64,000 nucleotides of DNA from CAWDCV01 sp963728125 (GCA_963728125.1 CAVSIZ010000009.1:124001-188000); one strand, 5' to 3'; positions 8,627-18,312 are shown, numbered from the stretch's first letter. Made by a program: numbers and translations. Notes: generated by a model from the sequence alone, not told the origin.

Positions 8627-9833
8627 CTGGCGACACCGACGCGGCCAGCTCCCCGTCCGCCAGTCGGATCCGCAGCGGATCTCCGGGGCCGACCTCCGTC
8701 GCGGCCCGCACAACGCGGTCGTCGCTGCGCTGAACAACGGCGTACCCGCGTTGCAGCGTGGATGCAGGCGACAGTGACAACACCCGCGCGCGCACGTGAA
8801 CGAGGTCGTCCTCGGCCCTGCTCAGCGCTGCCGCCACGCAGCGACGGCCGCGGTCCCGCAGCGTCGTCACATCATCGGTGTGTTGGCGCAGCTGCGCTGA
8901 CGGTTCCGACAGCACCGGTCGCGACCGCAAGCCGTCGAGTTGGTGCTGCTCGCGATCGATCCGCACGACGACCGCGCGTTGCGCCCGCTCGCGCAACTGG
9001 TCGATGCGTCGCTGCTCATTAGTGACATCCGGGACGATCCGCTTCGCGGCGTCCGTCGGTGTGGACGCGCGAACGTCGGCAACGAGGTCGAGCAGTGGCG
9101 TGTCTTGCTCGTGGCCGATCGCGCTGACGACCGGCGTCCGTGAGGCGACGACACGCCGCAGCAACGACTCGTCGCTGAAGGGCAGCAGGTCCTCGACAGA
9201 GCCGCCGCCGCGCGCGATCACGATGACGTCGACCTCGGGGTCACGGTCGAGCACCTGCAGCGCCTCGCTCACCTGCGTGACCGCGAACGGTCCCTGCACG
9301 GCGGCGGTCTCGACCCGGAAGCGAACCGCCGGCCAGCGCCGTCTGGCATTGTCGAGAACATCTCGCTCTGCTGCCGAACCGCGCCCGCTGATCAGTCCGA
9401 TGACCCCGGGCAAGAAGGGGAGCGGCCGCTTACGGTCGGCGGCGAACAGGCCTTCCGCGGCGAGGACGCCCTTGAGCTGCTCCAGGCGGGCGAGCAGCGC
9501 GCCGACGCCGACCGGCCGGATCTCCTCGGCGGAAAGCGACAGCGTCCCCCTGCTGACGTAGAAGTCGGGCCGGGCGTACACCACCACGCGTGCGCCGTCG
9601 ACGAGCGGCGGCGTCACGGCGTCGTACACGCGGTTCGAGCAGGTCACCGACAGACTGACCTCGGCCACTGGATCGCGCAGCGTCAGGAACACCGTGCCCG
9701 ATCCGGCCCGACGGTTCACTTGCGTGACCTGGCCCTCGACCCACACCCGGCCAAGGCGGCCGACCCACTCGCTGATGAGACGGGCGATGGTGCGAACAGG
9801 GACGGGCGACTCCGCCGACGTCTCCAGGCTCAT
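8613..9833 (-). CDS. xseA: Exodeoxyribonuclease VII large subunit XseA
   Basis: 406-aa catalytic subunit of exonuclease VII, which degrades ssDNA in both directions. N-terminal OB fold (RVWVEGQVTQVNRRAGSGTVF), catalytic domain with VIGLISGRGSAAERD, VIVIARGGGSVEDLLPF and VVSAIGHEQDTPLLDLVADVRASTP, then a long coiled coil and the C-terminal segment RGYAVVQ. Start ATG 9833 (MSLETSAESPVPVR); the frame is open further upstream but without family similarity. Operon with xseB. Confidence 0.96.
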   Translation of the reverse strand: MSLETSAESPVPVRTIARLISEWVGRLGRVWVEGQVTQVNRRAGSGTVFLTLRDPVAEVSLSVTCSNRVYDAVTPPLVDGARVVVYARPDFYVSRGTLSLSAEEIRPVGVGALLARLEQLKGVLAAEGLFAADRKRPLPFLPGVIGLISGRGSAAERDVLDNARRRWPAVRFRVETAAVQGPFAVTQVSEALQVLDRDPEVDVIVIARGGGSVEDLLPFSDESLLRRVVASRTPVVSAIGHEQDTPLLDLVADVRASTPTDAAKRIVPDVTNEQRRIDQLRERAQRAVVVRIDREQHQLDGLRSRPVLSEPSAQLRQHTDDVTTLRDRGRRCVAAALSRAEDDLVHVRARVLSLSPASTLQRGYAVVQRSDDRVVRAATEVGPGDPLRIRLADGELAASVSPDGQP

Positions 9834-9843
9834 TGCTTTGGCG

Positions 9844-10485
9844 TTACGAAGGTTGCTGGTTCTGCTGACTGCGCAGTCGGGCGATGCGGTTCTCGAGCAT
9901 CGTGATGACCTGGAGGCGCCGAGCGTGCTCCTCCTCGTACGCGCGCAGCACGACGAGATCCTCGACGGACAGCGTGCGCAGCCGACCACGCAACGAGCCC
10001 AGAGTCATGTGGTCGAAGTCGGCGAGTGGTAGGTCGGCCGCCTGCATCGAGGCGCCGTTGGGACTGCCACCGGCACCCGCAAGATCGGCGGCGGCGGCAT
10101 CGGCGACCGCAGTGGCAACGCCCGGGGCGCCGGCCTCGCGTGCGGCGGGCGAGGGTGACGGCGGTGAGGCGGTGTTCGCCGGTGTGACGGTGCTCGCCGG
10201 TGTGACGGTGCTCGCCGGTGTGAGGGTGCTCGGCGGACTGGGTCGAGGAGTGTGCTGCCTGGGGGTCGGCACTATGCGGCCGGCGACCGACCACACCTCG
10301 CCAACCGCGGCCCACGCCGCTGTCTGTGCTGCGGAGACCGGGCCCTCGCGGCGAACGAGCGCGGCGCTCTCGCCGACCAGCTGAGCAGCGCGGGCAGCAA
10401 CCGAGATGGCGAGGCCCGGAAGTTCGGCGGCCGAGCGGGCGACGTGGCCTGGTAGCGAGCTCAACGAAAGGGGGGAGAAAGGCAC
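9844..10485 (-). CDS. Lipid-droplet-associated-like protein
   Basis: 213 aa. Starts at GTG 10485 (PFSPLSLSSLPGHVARSAAEL), with an amphipathic N-terminal half, a Pro/Thr/Ser-rich middle built on a DNA tandem repeat and a conserved C-terminus (LGSLRGRLRTLSVEDLVVLR, then HARRLQVITMLENRIARL). The C-terminus and the place between xseA and ispH match the actinobacterial family annotated as lipid droplet-associated (Rv1109c position); that name comes from mycolate-making relatives and its role here is unproven. Divergent from ispH with only 18 nt between the start codons. Confidence 0.7.
   Translation of the reverse strand: MPFSPLSLSSLPGHVARSAAELPGLAISVAARAAQLVGESAALVRREGPVSAAQTAAWAAVGEVWSVAGRIVPTPRQHTPRPSPPSTLTPASTVTPASTVTPANTASPPSPSPAAREAGAPGVATAVADAAAADLAGAGGSPNGASMQAADLPLADFDHMTLGSLRGRLRTLSVEDLVVLRAYEEEHARRLQVITMLENRIARLRSQQNQQPS
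10171..10238. repeat. 18-bp tandem repeat, about 3.5 copies
   Basis: Unit GTGCTCGCCGGTGTGACG repeated with a few mismatches inside the lipid-droplet-like gene. It encodes, on the minus strand, the six-residue period TPASTV in the Pro/Thr linker. The 18-nt unit keeps the frame, so copy number could vary without breaking the protein. Confidence 0.8.
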
Positions 10486-10491
10486 GGCACC

Positions 10492-10497
10492 TACGAT
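10492..10497 (+). promoter_or_regulatory. -10 of ispH (leaderless type)
   Basis: TACGAT ends 6 nt before the ispH ATG, so transcription should begin at or next to the start codon. The intervening AGGAGC also resembles a Shine-Dalgarno but is too close to work as one. Confidence 0.55.
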
Positions 10498-10503
10498 AGG
10501 AGC

Positions 10504-11469
10504 ATGACCAACTCTTCCCGGCGTGTCTTGCTCGCCGCACCTCGCGGCTACTGCGCCGGTGTCGATCGGGCCGTCGTGGCCGTCGAGAAGGCGCTCGACC
10601 TGCACGGGTCGCCGATCTACGTCCGCAAGCAGATTGTCCACAACAAGCACGTCGTCGAGACGCTGGAGGCCCGTGGCGCGATCTTCGTCGACGAGACTGA
10701 CGAGGTCCCCGAGGGATCGATCGTGGTGTTCTCCGCGCACGGTGTGGCGCCTGCGGTCCACGACGAGGCTCGCGAGCGCAACCTGCGCACCATCGACGCG
10801 ACCTGCCCGCTCGTCACCAAGGTGCATCACGAGGCGCGCCGGTTCGCGACAGAGGGCTACGACATCTTGCTCATCGGCCACGAGGGTCACGAGGAGGTCG
10901 TGGGGACGACCGGCGAGGCTCCTCACGACATCCAGCTTGTCGACGGTCCGCACGACGTCGATTCGGTCCAGGTACGTGATCCGGCCCGGATCGCCTGGCT
11001 GTCACAAACCACGCTCTCGGTCGATGAGACCGTTGCCACGGTCGATCGGCTGCGCGAGCGCTTCCCGCTCCTCGTCGACCCACCGAGCGACGACATCTGC
11101 TACGCGACGCAGAACCGCCAGGTCGCGGTGAAGAAGATCGCGGCGGCGAGCGATCTCATGCTCGTTGTCGGGTCGCGCAACTCCTCCAATTCGGTACGGC
11201 TGGTCGAGGTCGCCCTCGAGGCCGGCTCGCGGGCGGCGTACCTCGTGGACCAGGCAGCGGACATCGACGAGGCATGGCTCGCCGGCGTCGAGACCGTCGG
11301 AGTGACGAGCGGCGCCTCGGTCCCCGAGATTCTCGTGCGGGGCGTCATCGAGTGGCTCGCCGAGCGCGGGTGGACCGACGTCGAGGAAGTGACGTCCGCA
11401 CAGGAGAGCCTGCTGTTCGCGCTGCCGCCGGAGCTACGCCGTGACCTCAAGGCCGCCGGGGCGCGCTGA
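10504..11469 (+). CDS. ispH: 4-hydroxy-3-methylbut-2-enyl diphosphate reductase IspH (LytB)
   Basis: 321 aa. Last enzyme of the MEP isoprenoid pathway: reduces HMBPP to IPP and DMAPP with a [4Fe-4S] cluster. The three cluster cysteines lie in PRGYCAGVDRAV, IDATCPLVTKVH and DDICYATQNRQ; the substrate-contacting parts HNKHVVE, GHEGHEEVVGTTGE and GSRNSSNSVRL are intact. Typical length. Promoter TACGAT directly upstream. Corresponds to Rv1110 (lytB2). Confidence 0.97.
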   Translation: MTNSSRRVLLAAPRGYCAGVDRAVVAVEKALDLHGSPIYVRKQIVHNKHVVETLEARGAIFVDETDEVPEGSIVVFSAHGVAPAVHDEARERNLRTIDATCPLVTKVHHEARRFATEGYDILLIGHEGHEEVVGTTGEAPHDIQLVDGPHDVDSVQVRDPARIAWLSQTTLSVDETVATVDRLRERFPLLVDPPSDDICYATQNRQVAVKKIAAASDLMLVVGSRNSSNSVRLVEVALEAGSRAAYLVDQAADIDEAWLAGVETVGVTSGASVPEILVRGVIEWLAERGWTDVEEVTSAQESLLFALPPELRRDLKAAGAR

Positions 11470-11486
11470 TCGATAGGGCGCGTCTC

Positions 11487-12146
11487 CTAGACGCGCGCGC
11501 GATGCCGCCGCTTCCGGCGCGCACGTTCGTGACGCCAACGCACCGCTGCGAGCGCAATGGCGAGCAGGGTGCCGGTGAACAGCAGCGGCGCGGAGCTCGC
11601 CAACGTGCTGGCGAGGTCGAGCGCCTCGCGTACCACGATGTTTCCCGAGTTTCCTGCGGGCAGGAACTGGTGGAGGACGAGCGCTGATCCGGCAAAGACC
11701 AGCGGCGGCAGGATCCCCGCGTAGATGAGGTCCGGAGCACGCAACCGACCGGCCTGCCAGATGGCGCCCACGATGAAGCCGATCCCGAAGAACCAGCTCA
11801 GATGCCCGAACAGCCACGCGTCAAGCAGCCCGCCGAGAAGGATGGGGACCGCGGACAGGACGGCTGCCGCTGGCGGGGTCAGTCCGGGCACCCGGACGCG
11901 ACGGACGTCTCGACTGCGCGGCGCCAGCACCTCGACGCTCGGCCGCCCCGCGGGCATGCCCGGCGTGGCCCGGCGCCTGCTGTCGCCGTCAGGTTCCGAC
12001 TGCCAACTCGGCGCCGGTGCGCGCCGGTCGGTACGCACGTCCGCTGCAGCGCCGACCGACTCGACGGTCCGCACCGCAGTTCGCTGGCGCGACGGCGAGA
12101 GCGGCCGCCAGTCGTCGGCGGGGTGCTGCTCGGAGGTGCTCATCAA
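11487..12146 (-). CDS. DUF6542 membrane protein
   Basis: About 219 aa of unknown function. The first 100 residues are a hydrophilic, Arg/Pro/Ser-rich cytosolic tail; the rest holds four membrane spans (LTPPAAAVLSAVPILLGGLL, WFFGIGFIVGAIWQAGRL, LPPLVFAGSALVLHQFL, PLLFTGTLLAIALAAV), and ends in a basic tail. Start TTG 12146 fits a leaderless promoter (TACGGT then 6 nt); ATG 12143 is next to it. Convergent with ispH, place of Rv1111c. Confidence 0.75.
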   Translation of the reverse strand: MMSTSEQHPADDWRPLSPSRQRTAVRTVESVGAAADVRTDRRAPAPSWQSEPDGDSRRRATPGMPAGRPSVEVLAPRSRDVRRVRVPGLTPPAAAVLSAVPILLGGLLDAWLFGHLSWFFGIGFIVGAIWQAGRLRAPDLIYAGILPPLVFAGSALVLHQFLPAGNSGNIVVREALDLASTLASSAPLLFTGTLLAIALAAVRWRHERARRKRRHRARV

Positions 12147-12152
12147 GGCGAA

Positions 12153-12158
12153 ACCGTA
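12153..12158 (-). promoter_or_regulatory. -10 of the DUF6542 gene (leaderless type)
   Basis: TACGGT on the minus strand, 6 nt before TTG 12146 and 9 nt before ATG 12143. Confidence 0.4.
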
Positions 12159-12195
12159 CCGGCATCGTGCCCCCGGAACGGAATATGACGCGCGG

Positions 12196-13353
12196 TCAGC
12201 GCACCATGCGTACGGTGCCCATTCCTTCGCGTTCCTCGCGCACGTCGTCCAAGAGCTCGACCGAGGTCAGCACGCGGGGCGTCTCCTCGACTGGTCGTGG
12301 CGCGGGCTGGTCGTCCTCGACGACACCGAGATCCCGCAGCCGTCGCGCGGAGACGAGCACCCGGCTCTCGAGTGTCCCGACAGCACGGTTGTAGGAGGTG
12401 ACGGCCGTCGTGAGTGAGCGGCCGAGGCGGTCGACATGCTCGCCAAGGCCCGCGAGCCGCGTGTAAAGCTCGCGACCGAGGTCGAAGACCTCGCGGGCAC
12501 TCGACGCCAGCGACTCCTGGGTCCAGGCGTACGCCACCGTTCGGAGTAGCGCGATCAGGGTCGTCGGAGTGGCCACGACCACCTTTCGGTGTGCGGCGTG
12601 CTCGAGCAGGCTCGGGTCAGCGTCCAGCGCCGCCGCAAGGAATGCTTCGCCGGGAACGAACATCACGACGAACTCGGGTGTGGCGGGCACGCGTTGCCAG
12701 TAGGCCTTGCCGGCGAGGGTGTCGATGTGGGTGCGCAGCTGCCGTGCGTGCGCCTTCATCCGCTCGGCCTGCCGGGCTTCGTCGACCGCTTCGGCGGCAT
12801 CGAGGAACGCCTCGAGCGGCACCTTCGCGTCGACGACGACGTGCTTGCCGCCAGCCAGGTTGACGATCAGGTCGGGGCGGATGCTGCCATCGGCGCCGGG
12901 CAGCGTTGCCTGAGTGTTGAAGTCGCAGCGATCGACGAGGCCGGCGAGCTCGACGGCGCGGGTGAGGTGCATCTCGCCCCAGCGTCCGCGCACCTGCGGT
13001 TTGCGCAGCGCGGTAACGAGCGCCGACGTCTCGCGCCGTAGCGCCTCACCGCTCGCGCGGACCGACTCGATTTGTTGCGCAAGCGCCGCGCTGCCGGCGG
13101 CGCGGGTCTGCTCGATCTCTCGCAGCCGGCCCTCGACTTTGTCCAGCGTCGAGCGCAACGGAGCGACGAGTACCTCGAAGCTCTGCCGCTCCTCGATGTC
13201 ATCCATCAGCTCGCGGCGATTCTGCTCGGTGAGTGCGACGCGAGCGCGCAGCGCCGCCACCTCGCCGGTCCAGCGGCCACGCGCCCACAACACGCCGACG
13301 AGAGCGCCGAGCACGACGCCGACGAGAAGCAGCAGCAGGGCCGACAGGTCCAT
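12196..13353 (-). CDS. rmuC: DNA recombination protein RmuC
   Basis: 385 aa. N-terminal membrane anchor (LSALLLLLVGVVLGALVGVL), a coiled coil of about 100 residues (ALRARVALTEQNRRELMDD onward), then the RmuC nuclease-like domain: GRWGEMHLTRAVELAGLVDRC, IRPDLIVNLAGGKHVVVDAK, FVVMFVPGEAFLAAAL and VVVATPTTLIALLRTVAY. RmuC limits recombination at inverted repeats in E. coli by an unknown mechanism. Start ATG 13353; GTG 13362 is possible. Confidence 0.92.
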   Translation of the reverse strand: MDLSALLLLLVGVVLGALVGVLWARGRWTGEVAALRARVALTEQNRRELMDDIEERQSFEVLVAPLRSTLDKVEGRLREIEQTRAAGSAALAQQIESVRASGEALRRETSALVTALRKPQVRGRWGEMHLTRAVELAGLVDRCDFNTQATLPGADGSIRPDLIVNLAGGKHVVVDAKVPLEAFLDAAEAVDEARQAERMKAHARQLRTHIDTLAGKAYWQRVPATPEFVVMFVPGEAFLAAALDADPSLLEHAAHRKVVVATPTTLIALLRTVAYAWTQESLASSAREVFDLGRELYTRLAGLGEHVDRLGRSLTTAVTSYNRAVGTLESRVLVSARRLRDLGVVEDDQPAPRPVEETPRVLTSVELLDDVREEREGMGTVRMVR

Positions 13354-13465
13354 GACTCGCACGATGCCTCATCGGACCGACAACATCGGGTTACGACGCG
13401 CTCGTCCCGCGTCCCAACCGGGCGCGCCTCCTCACTCGTCGCGTACCGCGCTCGTCGGCGCTGCC

Positions 13466-13471
13466 TAGACT
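13466..13471 (+). promoter_or_regulatory. -10 of ychF
   Basis: TAGACT lies 9 nt before the GTG start of ychF; very short or no leader expected. Confidence 0.4.
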
Positions 13472-13480
13472 CGCGTCCTT

Positions 13481-14545
<1,065 letters not shown>

Positions 14546-14610
14546 GACCTGCCCCCACGCGACTAGCACATCGGCGCATCCACCGCTTCACCTGACTTGG
14601 ATGGCTTGCC

Positions 14611-14647
14611 GGAACTTCGAGCGCTCGGGCCCGACGCTCAAAGTTCC
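14611..14647 (+). terminator. Stem-loop downstream of ychF
   Basis: Arms GGAACTTCGAGCG (14611-14623) and CGCTCAAAGTTCC (14635-14647) pair with one mismatch around an 11-nt loop, 66 nt after the ychF stop. No U-tract, as is common in high-GC actinobacteria. Nothing else recognisable in 14546-14769. Confidence 0.55.
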
Positions 14648-14769
14648 GCCTGCCTCAGCAGGTTCTTGAGATCACGAGGCGTGTGAGCCGGTTGGTATCA
14701 GCATCACGCGGTCCAGGCTCCTCTACACGAGCACATGCGCGGAGGCTCATCTCTCGTAAGGGGGACGCG

Positions 14770-15711
14770 ATGGCTCGACGTGCGTCCTTGGGGATCGCGG
14801 CGCTTCTCGTCGCGCTCTACGTCTCGGCCTGCGGCGCCCCCGGCGGCGGTGATGAGTCCGGCGGCGACCAGTCGACGACGGGCTCGGCGAGCCCGAGCGG
14901 CTCGGGATCCGGCGGGAACGGTGGCAACGGGGGAAACGGCGGGGGCGGAGGCGGCGGAGACGACGGCTTCGAATACACGCCCTGGGGCCCGGACGACCCG
15001 CCGATCCCCGGTCAGTACGCCGCGCTCGCCGTCTCCTCCAGCCAGGACCTGCGCTGCGAGGCGATGGCCGACCAGGCGCCGGGCGGCGAGTTCTGGGTCG
15101 TTGCCGAGGCCGTGTGCAGCACTATCCGCGACGGCACCGAGTGGGCGGGCACATCGTCAGTCCCCTCGCCGCCGGATGCGGAGAACGAGTACCAGGACTG
15201 CTTGAACGCGGAGCTGGCCGCGATGATCGAGCGGGCACTGCGCTGGTACGCCGACAACCCGGGCCGCCAGCCGGAGGTCACCTACGCCGGGAGCTCGGCC
15301 GTCTCGCCATGCCAGGCCCACATCTACGCCGTGGACGTGCTTCCCGCTGATGCGGCCGAGCCGGGGGAGAACGAGGCAGGGAAGATCGCGGTGGCAGTGA
15401 CCGCGCCGTCCGGCCGGGACGGCGACCTCACAGTGACGGTCGGCGGACAGCAGGCCGAGGTGACTGGCGACTTCAACGTCCCCGATCCGGGTGACGGGCT
15501 CACGACGGTGGTGGTCCTCTTCGACGGGCAACCGCAACCCCGGCAGGTGACCCTCGAGGTTTCGAACGGTCGCGGCCCGATGAGCACGAGCGTGCAGCTG
15601 CCCGGAACCGGCGACACCGACACCGACACCGACACCGACGAGTCGGAGCCGACCGAGGGAGACGAGGAGGAGCCGGACTCGAGTTCCGAGTCGGCATCCC
15701 CAGATGGTTGA
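14770..15711 (+). CDS. Uncharacterised secreted lipoprotein
   Basis: 313 aa, unknown function. Start ATG 14770 with AAGGGGG 7 nt upstream. The signal peptide ends in lipobox VSAC (ALLVALYVSACGAP), followed by a Ser/Gly linker with repeated GGNGGN, a domain of about 200 residues with paired cysteines (LRCEAMADQ, AVCSTIRDG, YQDCLNAEL, VSPCQAHIY) that may form disulfides outside the cell, and an Asp/Thr/Glu-rich tail starting DTDTDTDTDE. The ATG of the next gene overlaps its stop by 8 nt. The pair breaks an otherwise conserved housekeeping stretch. Confidence 0.8.
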   Translation: MARRASLGIAALLVALYVSACGAPGGGDESGGDQSTTGSASPSGSGSGGNGGNGGNGGGGGGGDDGFEYTPWGPDDPPIPGQYAALAVSSSQDLRCEAMADQAPGGEFWVVAEAVCSTIRDGTEWAGTSSVPSPPDAENEYQDCLNAELAAMIERALRWYADNPGRQPEVTYAGSSAVSPCQAHIYAVDVLPADAAEPGENEAGKIAVAVTAPSGRDGDLTVTVGGQQAEVTGDFNVPDPGDGLTTVVVLFDGQPQPRQVTLEVSNGRGPMSTSVQLPGTGDTDTDTDTDESEPTEGDEEEPDSSSESASPDG

Positions 15712-16664
15712 GACAGCCCGGGAGCTGGGTCAAACGGCGGCTCAGGGTGGTTCGCGGGGGGTCAGCCGGCAGGACGTCTTCTCGGCCCTGGGCGCGCTCG
15801 GTGCCGTCATCACCCTGGTCACCGCCGTGCTGTTCTATTTCGGCTGGCGGCGCAGCGACGTGCAGGCCGGCGCCATGAGCATCGACGTCAGCCTCTTCGG
15901 GTTCTCCTCGCAGGACTACGTCCTGCGGAGCATCAGCTCGCTCTACCTCCCGCTGCTGATCGTCTCCGGCCTCGGCCTCTGCTGGTTGTGGCTGCACCTG
16001 CGGATCACCCGGCTGCTCCGCTCCGACCGGCTGACGGCCGACCGCCCCCGCGCCGCCGCGGCCGCCTGGACGCGGCAGGCGGCCGCCGCCTTCGGCGCCT
16101 TCGCCGCAGCTGCGTGCTCTTCACCGCGGCGCCGGCCTGGCATCCCCACCACCGGGCGTCAACGCGCTGGCGCGCCTGCTGGCGGACGACCAGTGGGCCG
16201 TGCCGCTGGTCCTGCTCGTCACCACAACGGCGGCCGCATACCTGTGGTGGGTCCACCGGCAGCTGAGCCCCGCCCGCACCGCCCCGCCGCTCCCCCTGTG
16301 GCAGACCCTGCTGCCGGCGGCCCTGGTCGCCGGCATCGTCCTGCTCGGCGGCTTCTGGCTGCTGGAGGAGTACGCCTCGGCCGTCGGCCGCGGCCGCGCC
16401 CAGGAGGTGGCCCGCGGCGTCGACCGGCTGGCCCGAACCGTGGTTCTGAGCCCGACTCCGCTGGGCATCAACGCGCCCGGCGTCCGGGAGGAGCGCCTTG
16501 GCGAGCCGGGTAGCCCCGAGGTCCGATACCGCACCACGGGCATGCGACTGCTGGCTCGCTCCGGCGGCAAGGTCCTCCTGGTGCACGACGGGTGGTCGTC
16601 GGCGACGGGCACGGTCATCGTCCTTCCGGACGGTGACGACCTCGGCTGGCAGTTCTCCCGCTGA
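15704..16664 (+). pseudogene. Uncharacterised membrane protein, partner of the lipoprotein (two frameshifts)
   Basis: Integral membrane protein of unknown function. Three frames must be joined: VFSALGALGAVITLVTAVLF to AAAAFGAFAAA in the first, CVLFTAAPAWHPHH in the second (shift near 16110-16120), and GVNALARLLADDQWAVPLVL to the end in the third (shift near 16150). Each joint needs one extra base. The rebuilt protein has about five spans (also YLPLLIVSGLGLCWLWLHL, LVTTTAAAYLWWV, LLPAALVAGIVLLGGFWL) and a soluble C-terminus. The joints lie in very GC-rich DNA, so sequencing indels are likely. Confidence 0.7.
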
Positions 16665-16689
16665 CCGGGCTCCCAACTGCAGCGAGTGC

Positions 16690-17145
16690 CTAGCGACGTG
16701 CCCAGGCGTCCGCGGGATCGATCAGGTCGACGACGACGGGCGGCAACTCACCGGTGGCGACGTCGGCAACCGTCACCTGCTCGAGGACCGCTCGCAGGTT
16801 CGCCCGCACGGCAACCCACACGTCGCGAAGCGGTGATGCAGGCGGCGGGTAGGTGATCTCCTCGGGCGCCGAGCCGTGCACATCGGCGAGTGGGCCTTCG
16901 ACGATCCGGATGACGTCGGCAATGGTGATGGTGTCCGGCTCGACCGCGAGCCGATACCCACCTGCGGCGCCGCGGTGCGCTTCGACGACGCCGGCGCGTT
17001 TGAGGTCACGCAGGATGTTCTCGAGGAAGTGCACGGGAATGCCCTGCTTCGCTGCGATGACGTCGCCCTTGGTACGGGTGGAGCTGGCATCGGCCAACAC
17101 GACGAGGGCCCGCACCGCGTAGTCGACCTTGGCAGAGACACGCAC
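16690..17145 (-). CDS. Rrf2-family transcriptional regulator (cysteine-free)
   Basis: 151 aa from GTG 17145 (RVSAKVDYAVRALVVLADA); a TTG at 17166 would add seven residues. Winged helix with recognition part GIPVHFLENILRDLKRAGVV and wing HRGAAGGYRLA, then the dimerisation helix. Many Rrf2 proteins (IscR, NsrR) carry an Fe-S cluster on three cysteines; this one has no cysteine at all, so it should sense through a protein or other ligand, as CymR does. It ends a same-strand series with the rhodanese and cysteine dioxygenase genes, so control of sulfur metabolism is a reasonable guess. Confidence 0.85.
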   Translation of the reverse strand: MRVSAKVDYAVRALVVLADASSTRTKGDVIAAKQGIPVHFLENILRDLKRAGVVEAHRGAAGGYRLAVEPDTITIADVIRIVEGPLADVHGSAPEEITYPPPASPLRDVWVAVRANLRAVLEQVTVADVATGELPPVVVDLIDPADAWARR

Positions 17146-17191
17146 ATGCCGATTGTGCTGCCGCAACCATCAGCCGATGAAGGCCGGGTAC

Positions 17192-17641
17192 CTATAGCTC
17201 CTCCCTGCGCGAGCCCGCGACGTACTGGCCCGCCGGTGTCGTGGTGCGTGCGGTCGGAAGCCCCGCCGCGCGCCATCGCAGGAACCCGCCCTCGATATCC
17301 GTCGCCCGCCACAGACCCAGATCCTGCAGGCTCACAGCTGCCAGGCTCGAGGTGTACCCCTGCGAGCAGAAGACGATGACCCGCACGTCGTACCCGCGCG
17401 CTTCGTCGAGTCGCGCGTCACTGGAGGGATCCAATCGCCACTCGAGCACATTGCGCTCGATCACGAGGCTGCCCGGGATTTCTCCCTCGAGACCGCGCTG
17501 CGCCTCGGGTCGAATGTCCACGAGCAGCGCACCCTCGCGCTGCTCGATCGCGGCCTCCCGAGGCGACAGCCGAAGCAGCCGCTGGCGCGCCGAGACCAGT
17601 AGCTGATCGACGGTTTGTCGCTTGACGATTGCGTCCGTCAC
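17192..17641 (-). CDS. Rhodanese-like domain protein
   Basis: 149-aa single-domain sulfurtransferase. The active-site loop is CSQGYTS with the persulfide-forming Cys; the N-terminal consensus ALLVDIRPEAQRGLEGEIPG and the C-terminal WRATDIEGGFLRWRAAGLP complete the fold. GTG 17641 overlaps the stop of the cysteine dioxygenase gene (GTGA), so the two are co-translated. Together they point to breakdown of cysteine: dioxygenase makes cysteine sulfinate (then sulfite), and the rhodanese moves sulfane sulfur (inference). Confidence 0.9.
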   Translation of the reverse strand: MTDAIVKRQTVDQLLVSARQRLLRLSPREAAIEQREGALLVDIRPEAQRGLEGEIPGSLVIERNVLEWRLDPSSDARLDEARGYDVRVIVFCSQGYTSSLAAVSLQDLGLWRATDIEGGFLRWRAAGLPTARTTTPAGQYVAGSRREEL

Positions 17642-18117
17642 CGGGCCCCCTCGAACTCCGGCGCATCTGCGTCGAGTGTGCGCACCGGCTCGAGGCGCCC
17701 GTGCCGTGCTTCGTAGTACGTCATCGAGTCGAGCGGCGGGGAGTACGCGTGGATGCTGATCGCGGGACCGCTGGAGTGTCGTACGTCGTGGACAACTCCG
17801 GGGGCGACCCACGTGGTCTCGCCGGGTAGTCGCCGATGGCTGCTGAGCCGGGCATCTGCTGTCGCCCGCACTTCGAGCAGCTCCCCGCGCACGACCGTGA
17901 ATGCCGCCGCGGATAGTCCGTGATCGTGCAGTTCCGTCGACTGGTCGTGCAGCCAGGTCAGGAGCCACACGTCGACGAGACTGTCCGAATGCAGCCGCGC
18001 GTAGAAGCGGTCCGTGGAATTGAAGCGGACGGCGCGCTGCCACGCTGTCGTGTCCGCGGCAGTGTTGTGAACGAGTGTGGTCAACTCGGCCAGGCCGAGG
18101 TGAGCGAGACGTGTCAT
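17638..18117 (-). CDS. Cysteine dioxygenase type I family protein
   Basis: 159-aa cupin that oxidises cysteine to cysteine sulfinate with non-haem Fe(II). The first cupin motif is ELHDHGLSAAAFTVVRGEL with the two iron His, the second has the third His in VAPGVVHDVRHSSG. In bacterial type I enzymes iron has three His ligands and no Glu, as here. Start ATG 18117 (MTRLAHLGLAEL). Coupled to the rhodanese gene; an inverted repeat about 200 nt upstream may be an operator. Confidence 0.88.
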   Translation of the reverse strand: MTRLAHLGLAELTTLVHNTAADTTAWQRAVRFNSTDRFYARLHSDSLVDVWLLTWLHDQSTELHDHGLSAAAFTVVRGELLEVRATADARLSSHRRLPGETTWVAPGVVHDVRHSSGPAISIHAYSPPLDSMTYYEARHGRLEPVRTLDADAPEFEGAR

Positions 18118-18312
18118 GTGAGCGGAGACCTTCCGGCGCGCGCGATGCCACCGAGCCGCTGCCGGCAAGCAGTGGTTGGGGCGGAGCGGTCAGGACGCGA
18201 AGCAGCAGGTGCCGCAACAGCGCGCGCTGGCATGCCGACGACAGTCGACTGCGACCCGAGCGGGCCGGTGACTGGTCAGCTGCACGCCGCAAGCATGCGC
18301 CTGGCATCGACC

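Noticed and set aside
10171..10238. Possible CRISPR array
   Set aside because: Repeats are 18 bp, contiguous without spacers and in frame within a coding region.
9830..10540. Arg/His-rich frame over the xseA-ispH interval
   Set aside because: Overlaps three better supported genes and shows only repeated HTGEHRHTGEH-type translation of the tandem repeat.
10485..10953. N-terminal extension of the lipid-droplet-like protein across ispH
   Set aside because: The extension is antisense to ispH; GTG 10485 gives a family-like N-terminus.
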